Below the pieces are notes generated by a model. That model searched no databases. It was not told the origin of the DNA and saw nothing but the letters and a program-made list of their open reading frames with translations. A program made the translations under genes and the position numbers. From Macrobrachium rosenbergii (Eukaryota; Arthropoda; Malacostraca; Decapoda; Palaemonidae): DNA of 64,000 nt. Of the stretch, positions 11,901 through 23,370 are shown in pieces; the first letter of the stretch is position 1, and each line of letters starts with the position of its first letter. The stretch is taken from the NCBI RefSeq assembly GCF_040412425.1, contig NC_089781.1:53330986-53394985 (forward strand), in the 5' to 3' direction.

Positions 11901-12715
11901 CTCATGGCAGGTGGTATAGGTTGTACCCACTGGCAAAAAGTGAACTGAGCAATTTGCTACGGAACACTTGAACTAAGGATCCTGCCTAATGGGGCCCCTG
12001 TAGTGATATAAAGCAAGTTGTTATTAGAAGCTAGTTAGTATTAATTGTTTTTAAGTGAGGGACACTTCTGTAGTTCCTCATATAGTTTCCTTATTAGAGG
12101 TTAACTTGATTACAAGTGTGCAGTTGTAATACATTTAACTAAATATCTATGTTAACTCAAACCTTCTAAGGTTTAGGTTAGTTGTCATACCTGTATATGG
12201 CTGTATTACTTAAACACTGTTAGTCCTGTGCAATGGCTAAGTGAAATTTTTAATTCTAATTGTCATGCCATTCAGACTAACTGCTATGAACTACTGCAAT
12301 TTGTTTAACTAACCAAAGCTACTGTTTTATATAGCTTAGGTAATGCTTCTAGTATAATCTACATTAAGCTAAGAACAGAGGATTTCTTAGAAGGTTCTTG
12401 CTTAACCTATTCTAGGCCACTGCCTATTATAGGCTTATTTAAAACTTAAGGATATAAACTATACAGAAAATAATCCTTTTATAATCTGGTTTTCTGTTTT
12501 ATGTGATCGAGACTACCCTTTTATCTGATATTTGGCCATCGCTGTTTTTGTCTAATAGTAGGATATTCCTTAAAAAGGGGTTCCTACTTAATCTGGTTAG
12601 GCTAGTGCCTGTTCTAGGTTTATATTACCTTTGAGGATATAGGCTACATAAGACCCTACTAGTATGTAGCCTTACAGATATGCTACTGAGTCATAAAAAA
12701 CTAGGTTATTTTATT
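11901..12715. repeat. Degenerate tandem repeats, left block
   Basis: From about 12130 the sequence repeats a loose motif set (CTAGGCTA..., TATGTAGCCTTA, GAGGATATAGGCTACATAA). It matches the block at 15611-16340, showing that both belong to one array split by later insertions. No gene is seen. Confidence 0.55.
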
Positions 12716-14311
12716 AAGGGGAGCGCACGCTTACATAGAAATAGTACCCCGATTTTTATGAAATTTTTATATGTTATACATATATATAAGGTGATGTTCC
12801 AGAAAAAATTTGAGAGTGATCGGATGATTATTTTGGATTTTATTTTTAAAAAAATCATAAAAAATTAAAAATGATTCACCTCCTTCATTTTTAGAGCTAT
12901 TGCAATGCAGCTTCATACTCAGAAAGTATATCATAGTATGAAAAAAAATAATGGGAAGAGTTTGCTACTTTTCCTTATTTTTTGGTGGGGGTGAGGGGGG
13001 ATTTTTCCACCCAAATTTGTATAATTTGATTATCATGGGTTCTCGTCAACCTAAGGAAAAACCTAGCCCAAACAAATATTCGCCTTTCTTTCCTCTTTCC
13101 AATGGTATATTTAACTTTAAAATTGACCTAGAAATAAAAAAGTAGTTCGCGTTTGAAGTGCAAAAAAGTGAAAACAGAAAAACGACCGTAAGGTCAACAA
13201 GTGTTTTTTTTTGGCACTCGGAAAAAACTTATTTTAGAGCATTAATTTAATTGATTTCTGGCTCCAGGTCACCCGCCCCCCCTTTATAAAAAGGGGTATT
13301 ATTCGCTCGAGGCGAGGGTATCATCAAGTACCACCTAACTCATTGTTGCCTGGTTTGAAACTAAGAAACTAAAAGTTTAGTAGCTACCAGGCTGATATTC
13401 ATGACTCATTTTCAGTCGTTTTTTTCACTTGTTTGGTCTTTTTGGTCTTTGGAGTTTGATTTTCAAGCCTTTTTGTCTCTCGAATGAAGAACTTCTTCTA
13501 TACTTTCACTTGTGCCAAACAGATGTGTTAGTAAGTTGAATTTCTCATAGCCAAAGTTGTGTTCAATTTCCTCAATATTTATCTCACTCAATTGATGGTG
13601 CTGAGATTTTCCATTGCTAATTCGCTTTGCTGGGGCACTAACTTTAAACTACATGATTGGCACTTCATTAAAATATCAGTATCCCATCTATTTGCAGAGA
13701 CTTCGACCTGAACTTTACCCCTGTAATTTCCTACCTTGCACCTAATACCCAACACTATTTTATCTAACTGAGATTTGATATAATGAACTTGTCATCACGT
13801 ACTCCCTTTTCATCATCCTTTATTCATTTCATCAACTGTGAGCGTATTTTTGAAGGTGAAAGTATATAGATTGTATTTAGAGTTACTGGATGTAAAAAAA
13901 AAACGGCAAAAAACACCACAAATAGCGAAAAAATTGCTCAGAGTAAAAAGTTGCCCACCACCAGCTTTCAACGTTTGGTGGCAACCCCGTCTCCTACCTC
14001 GCATTCACCAAGGAACAAACCATTGTTGTTGCCAGACGCTGCCAGACGTAGGAGATAAGGTGATATAAAAATTAAAATAATTAATAAATTAGGCGAATAA
14101 AGGAAAAAATGACAATAGTCATTGGGAGCCAAACGTCAGCCCTACCTCACCGTGTGGGGGGCGGAGGCCCAAAACCCCATCAGTTTTAATATTTGGAAAA
14201 AATGCTTTGGTCACGTGATAACGAAGGTGTTGCTCATGTCTTACGGCCATTTAACCATTTTTTTTTTAATTTCAAAAATATTTATCAAAAATCGAAGAGT
14301 GCGCTCCCTTT
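12716..14311. mobile_element. 1.6-kb TIR element without transposase
   Basis: It is bounded by AAGGGGAGCGCAC (12716) and GTGCGCTCCCTTT (ending 14311), inverted repeats with one mismatch over 13 bp. Similarity becomes loose further in (CGATTTTTATGAAA against CGATTTTTGATAAA). It interrupts the tandem-repeat block. Short internal frames (12680-12868, 13838-14068, 14122-14313) have no recognised relative, and no transposase domain is visible. It is probably a non-autonomous DNA transposon of undetermined superfamily. Target-site duplications are not clear. Confidence 0.6.
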
Positions 14312-14335
14312 GAGCCTAGGATACTGTTTACAGTA

Positions 14336-15608
14336 CCAGGTGTTTTGAAATTATAGCCCCCCCCCCCTCCACAGAACAAATGGAAAGTTATGAAGTTTCT
14401 GCTATAGCCTGTCTCCAAGTACATTATTTTAAGTTTCTATTAAGCTATTTTTCATTTTACATTTCTCGTATTTTCAGACTGAGTGACGGAGTTAGATACA
14501 GCCATGGCTAACGACTCTGAGGAAATCAGATGGATTGACCGAATCCGGGCTATAATCTTCAGAGAGGCCAGGGATGCTGGCGCATCCTTCATTAAAAGAG
14601 ATGAATCCTTTGTTAAAAGAAGTGAACAAAAATCCATATGACTGTCATCACGAAAAGAATGAGAATCTTGGAAGGCCTGAATTCCTTTCTCAGGAGTCAA
14701 AAGACATCATAGCTGAAGCAGTGGGTAGACCAAGAAAGTCTTTACATAAATTGGCACTTGAACTAGAAACAAAAAGGGAAAAGAAGAGAAGTTATAGTAC
14801 TGTATATCATGAGTTGAAAAAATCTGGTATCAGCCATTTCATGTTATCAGCAACCCCAACATCACTCAGCATTGCCGCATCAGATGGATTCTTCATTTAC
14901 ACAGTCAGGAAGCCAAATCATAAAAATGACATTATTTGGGCTGCAAAGTTTGATGATATCAGCGATGACATGCACTATCGCCAAGTTGTGAAATTTCCTG
15001 AATGTTTGGGAATTTTTCTCAGTTTCACAGCCAAACGGTTAATGTGGATCATCAAAGAAAAAGGACAGTCATGGAATGGCGATTACTTCGAGAAACTGTG
15101 CTTACTGGTGGAGTATTTCCTTTCCTCAAAGATCCTGAAAATGTGTTATCTGTTGAAGAAGTCACATTTTTGCATGATAAGCGGCCATGTTTCAAGGTCT
15201 TCAGACACAGGAGCTGCTTCAAAATAGTGGTATCGATTTCTTCTCGTCAAGTGAATTTCCAGGTAGCTCCCATGACCTTAATATGTGAAAACATTGGTAG
15301 TATCTTAAAGGATCGTGTTGAAGCGCACACAGTGAACTATGATGGTATACCAAGCCTCGACGACCTGCGAAGAGAGGTGACGGAAGTGCTCAGGGAAATG
15401 GAGTTTGAGTCTCGGCTTTTTTGCGATTTGCTGAAATCATACCCCTCAAGAATGCAGACTGTGGTACAGGCAGATGGAGGCCACACAAAATATGAAATAC
15501 TCAGAGAGAAATTTAAATAAATACCTGTTCTGAATTACTTTTGTTTTTGTCCATATCAATTTTAGTTTATGCTGTTGAGGGGGGGAGCCCTAATTTCGAA
15601 ACACCCTG
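14336..15608 (+). mobile_element. Tc1/mariner-like element, near full length
   Basis: The element is flanked by TA at 14334-14335 and 15609-15610. Its ends are CCAGGTGTTTTGAAATTA and the inverse of CAGGGTGTTTCGAAATTA, followed by a poly-C (left) or poly-G (right) stretch. The length of 1.27 kb and one central ORF region fit a Tc1/mariner-type cut-and-paste transposon. It lies inside the degenerate tandem array. Confidence 0.85.
14504..15520 (+). pseudogene. Tc1/mariner-like transposase, frameshifted
   Basis: A start at 14504 opens MANDSEEIRWIDRIRA. The reading then moves between frames near 14620, 14850, 15010 and 15240. Recognisable parts are a helix-turn-helix region with GRPRKSLHKLALELE (near 14735) and STVYHELKKSG, then SDGFFIYTVRK (first acidic position, near 14885). 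These are followed by a FLHDK block (near 15170) and CENIGSILKDRVEA (near 15290). The C-terminus is intact (SYPSRMQTVVQADGGHTKY), with stop near 15518. About 340 codons in total is normal for the family. Domain order and TIRs agree; the protein is inactivated by frameshifts, one of which replaces most of the catalytic core context. Confidence 0.85.
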
Positions 15609-15610
15609 TA

Positions 15611-16340
15611 CATATAATCTTTGGCTTATTTGTTCTTTCTTAACCTAGTATAGGGTATTGCCTAATCCACATTATTATAGATCACCCTTAAATGCATAGG
15701 ATACATAAAAACAGAAAACTTACTAATGTGTAACCTTATAGTTAGTCTACTATTTTTTGTGACTCAAGTTGTTGTTTATATCCAATCCTAGGCTGTTTGT
15801 TCTACTATATAAAACAGTAACTCACTTATGTGTAACCTTATAGCCAGGCTATAACTTACTCTAATCTACACTACTGCCTAATCTGGATTATTTAATTCAC
15901 ACTTAAGGGTATAGGTCACATAAAACACAATTACCTTAGTATGTAGCCTTAAGGCTAGGTTACCATCTCATCCAACAAAGATTGCTATTTCATCTAGTCC
16001 TAGGTTACATGGTCTAGGCTAACAATTTAGTCCAAAAATGGGATGCTTCGTAAAAAGTTATCGCTTAACTTGACCTAAAGTAATGCCTAGGCTAGTCCTG
16101 GATTATTTACCTCATGCTTAAGTGCATAGGCTTATATAAAAGGAAAAAAATTGTACTAATATGTAGCCTTATTGTTAGGGTGTCGATTTATTTTGCCCAG
16201 ATGTTATTATATCTGATCCTAGGGTCCTTGGTCTAAGCCAGGCCACTTAAGGATATGTAATCCTAGGACATAGGGTACAGACAGCATCTACTATTAATCT
16301 AGTCTAAATTATTTTCACTTACTGCCTAGGTTATTGTAGA
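15611..16340. repeat. Degenerate tandem repeats, right block
   Basis: A loose unit of about 105-110 bp recurs, marked by TATGTGTAACCTTATAG or TATGTAGCCTTA at about 15725, 15827, 15938 and 16160, with CCTAGGTTA and ATTATTTA-rich spacers between. It continues the left block and shows that 12716-15608 arrived later. Confidence 0.6.
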
Positions 16341-17400
16341 CATCGTATAATCTGAAAGGATTTTCTATATTAATGATAAGTTGTGGAAGATTTATTTTAG
16401 TTAAAACATTTAGTTAGAATTTAAAACAATTTTTGCTTTACGAAACTTGGTGGCAGTCAAGGAGCGGGGTTCCAGCTTTTACAAAGAAATTACAATTCCA
16501 AAAGATTAAAACTAAAACTTTTAACTGGAACTTATTATTAAGTTCGTATCTTGCTATTTTTGATGTTTTCATGATCCTCGATAATGAAAACGGAGAAAAA
16601 AGTAGAATTTTTTCGGAGCTCTGTTAACAACATGAACCGTTCACTATAGACCAAAGAGAGTTAATGGGTCCTTGGTCTTTAATGGCCCAGTTGTGAAAAA
16701 GAGGGTGGATGCGCATGTGTGGTAGTCACTTCTCTTTCTTGCAGGGTTCAGCTTTGCTGAAGATAGGGGAAAGTGCCCGATTATCTATGAGTCCATTATA
16801 TACTCTATCACATGTTATAATGTTAATCATTACGACACAATACCTGGCCAAAAAGAAGCTAGAAGAGAACTCTTTGATATTAGTTTGGTCACCATGGAGC
16901 TCAGGTAGACCATGGATGGTAACTCATTGAGGACAAAACAAGCAACTACACTATCAAAAATGAGTTTTATTGTTCAATAACAAGCTAAAACATATGTTTG
17001 CTTATTATCAGTTATATTCCACATTGTTACCCATGTTGCAAACTACGTGGAAAACTACAAAGAAGAAAAGAGAACAAATAAAATTCATAGGAAGCATTAC
17101 GAAAAAAGAACGACACATGAAAACACATGTGGATTTAATGAATGTTTCATTGAATTGTGCAACAAAAGCAGAAACATAACAAAAGACAGCTTAACAAGTT
17201 CTGTAAGAAATTTGATAAAATACGGAAGTAAAGAAACTACTACGGTAGTTTCAGACACTCACGAAAAGGGCTGTATGTGCATTGGACACCGAATATGTTT
17301 TAAAGAAAAGCAAGTAAATGTCATGACTAAAATCTTAGAAAAAATGCAAATTGATATTCTACAAAAAGAAAATAAAACTTGAACACTTTAACATAATATT
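16341..17400 (+). other. Possible ORF1 region of an I/Jockey-type LINE
   Basis: Several broken plus-strand frames lie directly upstream of an endonuclease remnant. One open stretch at 17047-17382 is Lys/Asn-rich and ends CxCIGHRICFKEKQ, which could be a degraded CCHC knuckle near the C-terminus of a LINE ORF1 protein. Earlier sequence (16700-16930) gives no clear match. The assignment is from position only. Confidence 0.25.
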
Positions 17401-17414
17401 TTCAATAATTATAT

Positions 17415-18125
17415 ACAGTACAATGAAACTTGAATGGTCTGCAGACCAGATTACATTTAGGAGAAATACAACGATTACTAAAAGAATATTAACCAATGAT
17501 ATTATGTTCACAACATTTCAACAACACAGTATCAACAGTAGGAGCATCTACATCTAGAGAGGAAGAAGGAAATTTAGGTACAGCCATCTATGTACATAAA
17601 GTATGTTATCACCAAGTAATAGTAAACGTTACTGATTTACAACAATCAGGTATTAGAATACGATAATTATGTAATTTATAATTTATACAACCAGCATAAT
17701 AAAAATTATATCACTGATAAACTTAAAGAATTACTTAACAATGCCAAGGAACCTACATTAATACTGTAGTAAGTGATTTTAATGCTCACAACCCACTACT
17801 GTATGGGACTGTAATTATACAAACTGTCAATTGTAGCACTGGAAGTAAAATGAAAGACTTAATGGATTTAAATGACATGTGCAGTATAAATGATTATGAA
17901 ATCACCACACATTATTCGAAAACACATGAAACATTTTTCTCAGTAGACTTAACTGTGTGCCTCTAGTAGACAGATTTATAAAGCAGATTGGGAGCGATAT
18001 GAACTGCACACTAGGAATATCCCACCATTTGAATATTAAAAGACCATAATAAAACTAATAAATCAAAATGTCATCCAACAGAACACAAAGTTCCATGGTG
18101 GTTTGACAAGCTATACCATTTCCAA
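17415..18125 (+). pseudogene. I/Jockey-type LINE, endonuclease domain remnant
   Basis: The plus strand encodes a decayed APE-type endonuclease, which nicks target DNA to prime reverse transcription in LINEs. The start reads Q-(stop)-NLNGLQTRLHLGEIQRLL, where TGA replaces the usual Trp. A CSQH block and GNLGTAIYVHK (near 17600) follow, then SDFNAHNPLLYGT (near 17775; the family has GDFNAHN) and SVDLTVCL (near 17945; the family has S-x-D-L-x-x-C), and WWFDKLYHFQT near the end. The Asn/His catalytic box is recognisable. Multiple frameshifts and stops disable it. The reverse transcriptase does not follow here, although a matching downstream piece of this LINE type lies at 37329-37490. Confidence 0.75.
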
Positions 18126-18640
18126 ACCTTGTTGTTTTGGGCAGGGCACGGGTGGGAAGTTGCACTGCCAAATCAAACGTTCTCAGTCAGTTTATTTAGT
18201 ATTTGAAAATGCTACAGACCTAAAAAAAATACTAAAATAATCATTGCCAGATATTCATTTTATCATTTAAAAACCTTTTGTAACATTTTACACTGGGTAA
18301 CAATGTAAACATTGCTTTTTTTCTTAAACGTGCCACAGATTTTGAGCTACATTGCCAGTTTTCTGAAGGATTCAAGTCCAAGCTAAGCTGCCCTTGCGGC
18401 ATGTAGAGGTCAAATTTCGATTTTGGAATATGACGAGTATGGAAATAAAAAACCTCTATTAACTAAAATAATACAGGATTGTGTAGAGTGTTTTAAACTA
18501 AAAAGCAGGTAGTGTGTGAAGTGAGAATATTTCTATTTGCATAAAAGGAAATAATTTTTAAAAATTATATTTTGTTAATGTAGGAAGAAAATTATTTAGC
18601 AAATACCTGAGTGCAGAATTTCTCCAAGTAAACACACACA
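18126..18640. other. AT-rich spacer
   Basis: No coding frame, repeat boundary or recognised motif is visible between the LINE remnant and the TA tract. Confidence 0.5.
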
Positions 18641-18670
18641 TGTATATATATATTATATATATATATATAT

Positions 18671-19631
18671 GTTACGCTCATTATTGAAAATTGCCGATTA
18701 TTGAAAATCGGCAAAAAATTGCCTATTTTACATAATCAGCAAGGGCCCTGCCTAATATTGAAAATTTTCAATAATGGGCAAAATATTGCTCATTTTATAT
18801 ATTAGGCAACACGTTTTTGCTGAATATTGATAACGTTGCGAATATTGAAAATATTGTAACTTAAGTGTTTCAAACAACCAGTATTCAATTTTGACAGCTG
18901 GAAGGTCCATTCTAAGCTCTAAGCAAACTAATGTAGACCATAATGACTCTCTAGTTTATTAACAGTTTAAGAATGTTTACTGTAATACACTCATTTTATA
19001 ACAGCCATCATCTATTTTTTAATTCTATTATAATATCCATTTTTTTCTTCATAAGCAATTAATTTGGAAATTCAAGTAAACACTGAAAACACAGATAATA
19101 CAATTTATTTTTGTAACATAATATTATTAGAATACTGACTTATCAACCTTAACCAAATAATTGGCAAATAATTCACCGACGATAAAAAATTAACTAATCT
19201 ATATCTATTTTATATAAAGAAACAAAATAAAAACTAAACATTCTTACAGCTGTTGCTAGGATGGCACCTAGAGTTACACTTCACACCTTCACTCCTATTT
19301 ACAAGTTGATAACAATTGTTGGTGATAGTAACAAGGAATTAGGCTACTAAAACTTACTTATAAATGGCCAAACTGCCATTAACAAAAGAGATTAGAATAG
19401 GACAAAACATTAAAAGTTAAAAATAGTGTCATTAATTACAGATGGTATAGTAGTCGATTTATCAATATTCGGCAAAATGGTCTTGCCGAGTTTTGAAACC
19501 CTGCTGATTTTAAATACTAGGCAAGAAAAATTGCTCATTTTTATATAATCGGCAAATTGCTTGCTCATTCTCAATAATAGAGCATTTCTATTGCCGATTT
19601 TCAATAATCGGCAATTTTCAATAATGAGCGT

Positions 19632-19634
<3 letters not shown>
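18671..19634. mobile_element. Palindrome-rich MITE (family C)
   Basis: The left end starts GTTACGCTCATTATTGAAAA and the right end is its exact reverse complement, ending TAATGAGCGTAAC. The inverted terminal repeat stays perfect for about 50 bp. Both subterminal regions are built from repeated TTGCC-GATT and AAT-CGGCAA-type motifs (for example 18690-18715 and 19595-19620), each itself palindromic. The middle 500 bp is plain AT-rich DNA without an ORF. It sits inside a TA microsatellite (18648-18670 and 19635-19704), so the target was probably TA. Confidence 0.85.

Positions 19635-19704
<70 letters not shown>
19635..19704. repeat. (TA)n microsatellite between MITE C and DIRS copy 1
   Basis: An uninterrupted TA tract. 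The DIRS insertion begins at its right edge. Confidence 0.95.
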
Positions 19705-19705
<1 letters not shown>

Positions 19706-19707
<2 letters not shown>

Positions 19708-20030
19708 AAGGATTTTTGACAACGGAAAAATCTATTTCTGAGGAGAGACCTGTGTCACCCGGTGAAATAACCTTTCAGCGCTTATTTCTAGGTAAAGCTA
19801 TTGCTAAATATACCAGAGAAAAGCTAAAAAGCTAAGCTGGAGTTACTACCACCAGTGCGAGCTCCATGAAATGGAGTCGTGTATGAGAAAGGGTGAGATT
19901 GTCACAATCACAGGCCTCTGCCCTGTAAACATTCCCAATGTCAAAAGTCCCACCGAGTGAGGTGCCGTTACAAACCCCCGCACCACTCGCGGACTGTAAA
20001 CAAACCAGCGTCACCCACATTCCATGTTAG
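19706..20030. repeat. DIRS copy 1 left (3') inverted terminal repeat
   Basis: It matches the reverse complement of 27800-28099 from GGTGAAATAACCTTTCAGC to CACCCACATTCCAT. The outermost 60 bp (GGATTTTTGACAACGG...) is not shared with the other ITR but reappears inverted in the ICR. A short frame starting MWVTLVCLQSASG occurs in both ITRs and reflects the repeat, not a gene. Confidence 0.9.
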
Positions 20031-20088
20031 CACCCCCATCCTGGAATGGTATTTTATCAGGGGGGGAAAAAAGGAATCAGGGGTGGGT

Positions 20089-20180
20089 CACCGGGTGACA
20101 CAGGTCTCTCCCCAGAAATAGATTTTTCCTTTGTCAAAATCCTTTTTCTGGGTTTTCCGACCTGTGTCAGCCAGTGAAAT
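20089..20180. repeat. DIRS copy 1 internal complementary region
   Basis: The first half (to TTTGTCAAAATCC near 20142) is the reverse complement of the element's left edge. The second half (TTTTTCTGGGTTTTCC...GACCTGTGTCAGCC) is the reverse complement of its right edge. The two meet in the order found in a joined circle, as expected if the ICR templates completion of the ends. Confidence 0.88.
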
Positions 20181-20610
20181 AATAACAGAGAAACCAAAAT
20201 ACCATCCTGAAACAATAAAGGAAACTTGTAGAGGAAAGAAATAAAACTATAAATCCACAAGAGTTTTAATTATCCTGGTAGCAAAATATTGGTATTTAAA
20301 TATATAATATTGATACTTAAACCTATTTGTAAGATTAAGGTGTACATAAACATAAAACTATCCATAAGACTAATAAGTACATAAACATGTAATATAGGTA
20401 CTTAAATATATACTTAAGATTAAGGTGGGGGAACTATGTCCCATAAGACAAAAGAACACAAAAACGTATTTAAATTTAAACATAGTAGACAATACAAAAC
20501 TATGACATGGTCAGGAGACAGGCTGTGAAGCATGCCTGACCTGGAGGTGATCGAAAGGGAATAAATGAGGCAGGTAGGAGGGAGGAGAGTGACTGAGTAC
20601 GAGAAAAGAA

Positions 20611-22284
20611 TTAAACAGAGGGATGAACGATGTTCCCTGCCGCCACTGTGGTGAACTTCAGAGCTTCTAGGGATTTTAGATAGTGGCGTTTGAAAACTAC
20701 GGGAGACTTCCACCCCGTATATTTTGTAAGATCCTCGAAATTCATATAATGGAAATAGTTAGTGGAGGTGGCCACTGCCCTAATGTCATGTACTTTCGGA
20801 ACTGAGTCTGGGTTGCATGTTTAATAAAATACAAGATCTGTTGCCTGATGGCTTTCATAGAAATAGTTCCTCCCCCTTCCCTTACAAACAGAGGCCCCGA
20901 AGTTATCTGTGAGGTCCTGTCTAAATAGGCTTTTAAAGTAAAGACTGGGCATAAAGACAGGTCTTGTGGGAGGGGGATGATCTTCCAGGGAGACCACCTA
21001 TCTTGAGGATCTTCATTCTTAGCTAGGAACTTAGGGTGAGGAGCTAGCAACACTTCACCTGATGGAAGGAAATCAATATGGTTGGGTTCTCTAGACAGGG
21101 CAGACAGCTCGGAAATTCTAGCACCTGAAGCTAAACTAATTAAAAATAGGGTCTTCCTCAATAAATTAATGAAAGAACAATTTTGATTATCCGTTTCTGA
21201 AGCTAATTTAAGAACATTTAAGAACCAGGAAACCGTATGTGGGCGGGTTACTGGTCTTAAACGAGCACAGGCTTTAGGGATTGATGAAAAATAAGAATCT
21301 GTTAAGTTAATCTTAAACCCGTGTAAAAATATCTTTTCAAAGCTGATTTGGCTGTAGTAATAGTACTTGAGAGGCCAGACCTTTCTCAAATAATGACCTA
21401 AAGAATGAAATTGCTAAATTTGTGGTCATTACAGTTGCTTCAGATTCTTTTTAAGAAGAGTGCTAATTTCTTTACTGCTGAGTCATATTGTCTGAGAGTG
21501 GATTCCCTTTTGTCTGATTCTAGGAACAAAGTGTTAATAGGATCAATATTAGCATCTTTCTGAGCTGCAAACTTCATGAAATCGACAAAGCCAGGGCATT
21601 CTGAATTCTTGAGGAAGCTGACACAGTCTGAGTTTGTACTATTTGCGTCAGTTTTGGGTTGGGAATTTGAAAGCACCAAGCTTCAGCTCTAGAAGAAGTG
21701 GAAACCAGTTGCTCTTGGCCAGTTGGGAGCCACTAGGGTTATCTGACCTTTGAATGTCCTGAGCTTGTGAAGGACTTTTCAGTAACAGGTTTACTGGAGG
21801 AAACAGATAGATCCTTTTCCACTTGTTCCAATCTATTGACATTGCATCTGTGGAGTGAGCTAGAGGGTCCAGGTTGGGAGCAACATAACAAGGTAGTTTG
21901 TGGTTGCATTCTGTTGCAAAGAGATCTACTTCGAGACCCGGAACTTGATTGCAAATCCATCTGAATGATGTTTTGTCCAAGGACCATTCCGACTCCAGTG
22001 GAGTTGTCCTGGATAGGGAATCTGCAATGACATTCCGGACCCCTGCAAGATGGGTAGCAGACAGATGCCACCGGTGTTTGTTTGCTAGGGAGAATATTGC
22101 TATCATAACCTGGTTGATCTGACTCGATTTGGAACCTCCCCTGTTTATACAATGTACTATTACTGCGCTGTCTAGAACCAGTCTTATATGAATCAGATTG
22201 TTTGGACGCAGCTTCTTCAGGGTTAGAAAGACTGCCATAGCTTCCAGGACATTGATATGGAAATGGAGGAACATGGTGGACCAA
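20611..22284 (-). pseudogene. Tyrosine recombinase, DIRS copy 1
   Basis: This encodes the DIRS integrase that would insert the circular DNA. The N-terminal part (22284-21739) overlaps the RNase H/methyltransferase frame in another phase and matches the same frame in copy 3. The core-binding part (STLRQYDSAVKKLALFL near 21490) and catalytic domain follow. All four catalytic residues are still encoded: Arg in SGARISEL (codon 21117-21119), His and Arg in VHDIRA (about 20778-20789) and Tyr in FKRHY (20680-20682). Frameshifts near 21740, 21450, 21375 and 20810 break it. It ends at a stop near 20611. Confidence 0.88.
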
Positions 22285-23370
22285 GTCCCCTGTCGGTGTG
22301 AATTACTAATGCCGGAGGAGGAAATTGAAGAGGTACTGACTTCGATAAGCTCTTGACAGTCGTCCAAGGCCGGGGTCTCTTTTTCAGAATCGGCGGAATC
22401 AGAGACACCTTGTCCCTGAACCTGACATTGGCTCGGCTCCGCCATACCCTGTTTATATCTTTCAGTTTGGATTTCAGAAGTAGATCCGTCACTGAAGCAA
22501 ACTGAAGAGAACCTAAGACTCTTTCTTGGGTATGACGGGAAGCTTTCTTGTTCTTGAGGAACTGTCTGGTTGCCTTGGCTATTTCTCTCCGTTTGGCGGC
22601 GGAAGAGATAGTCTGTGTGCACACAGGTCCCACTGGATCCCTAACCATTGAAAGCGACTCTCCGAACTAGGCGGGATTTCTCCTGTTTATTTGAAAGCCC
22701 AGAGATTCCAGAAAGCCGATTACTATGGCTGTTGCTCTCTGGCATTCGTTGGCGTTGGATGCCCAAACGATCCAATCGTCCAGGTATGCAGCTAGCATGA
22801 TCCCCCTGAGACCGGAGTTGCTGAACTACCGTATCTGCCAGTTTGGTGAAGATTCTGGGGCTATATTGAGACCGAATGGCATGACCCTGAAGCAGTATGC
22901 TTGACTTCCCAGTCTGAACCCCAGATAAGGAGAGAACCTTCACGCAATCGGGACGTGATAATAGGCGTCTGAAAGATCTATAGAGGTGGTTACGGCTCCA
23001 CGGGTAGTAGGGTCCGAACCTCTGCGAGATTGTAAGCATTGAAACTTGTCGCATTGAATGTAAGAATTTAGACGAGACAAGTCTAGAATTACTCTTTGCT
23101 GACTGGAACCTTTCTTTGGAACACTGAACAGTCTGCCTTGAAATTTCAGGTGTCTCGCTTTCTTTATTGCCTTCTTTAGTAATAGATCTTTCACAAAGTC
23201 CTTCAGAGCCTTGGACGGTGATTAATGGAATCTGATTGGGGGGGGAGGACCTTTGCACCAACTCCACCCCAGTCCTTTGGAGACTATGCTCTGGGCCCAG
23301 GGACTGAAGCTCCACTGGTCCCGAAAATGATATAACCTCCCGCCTACCTGAGATATCTCACTGGGCGGGG
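21648..23370 (-). pseudogene. RT / RNase H / methyltransferase-like ORF, DIRS copy 1
   Basis: Sense landmarks are VGGRLYHFRDQWSFSPWA (about 23345), KKAIKKARHLKFQGRLFSVPKK (about 23130), SIDLSDAYYHVPIA with the first catalytic Asp (about 22970), VMPFGLNIAPRIFTKLADT (about 22850) and AAYLDDWIVWAS with the YxDD active site (about 22780). RNase H follows (HTD near 22310; FHINVLEAMAVFLTLKKL near 22250; SATHLAGVRNVIADSLSR near 22030). The tail VDLFAT-x-CNHKLPCYVAP...FPPVNLL occupies about 21930-21780. The tail corresponds to the Dam-like methyltransferase region described for DIRS elements; that function is inferred. The frame is cut by stops near 23223 (CAA to TAA) and 22940 (TGA) and by frameshifts near 23000 and 22640. 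Confidence 0.88.

Noticed and set aside
16709..17179. Separate host genes from the short plus-strand frames here
   Set aside because: They are broken, have no recognised domain, and lie directly upstream of a LINE endonuclease remnant; degraded ORF1 is the simpler reading.
19832..20020. Small protein starting MWVTLVCLQSASG, found twice (also 27811-27999, opposite strand)
   Set aside because: Both lie inside the two inverted terminal repeats of DIRS copy 1; the duplicate frame is a consequence of the ITR.
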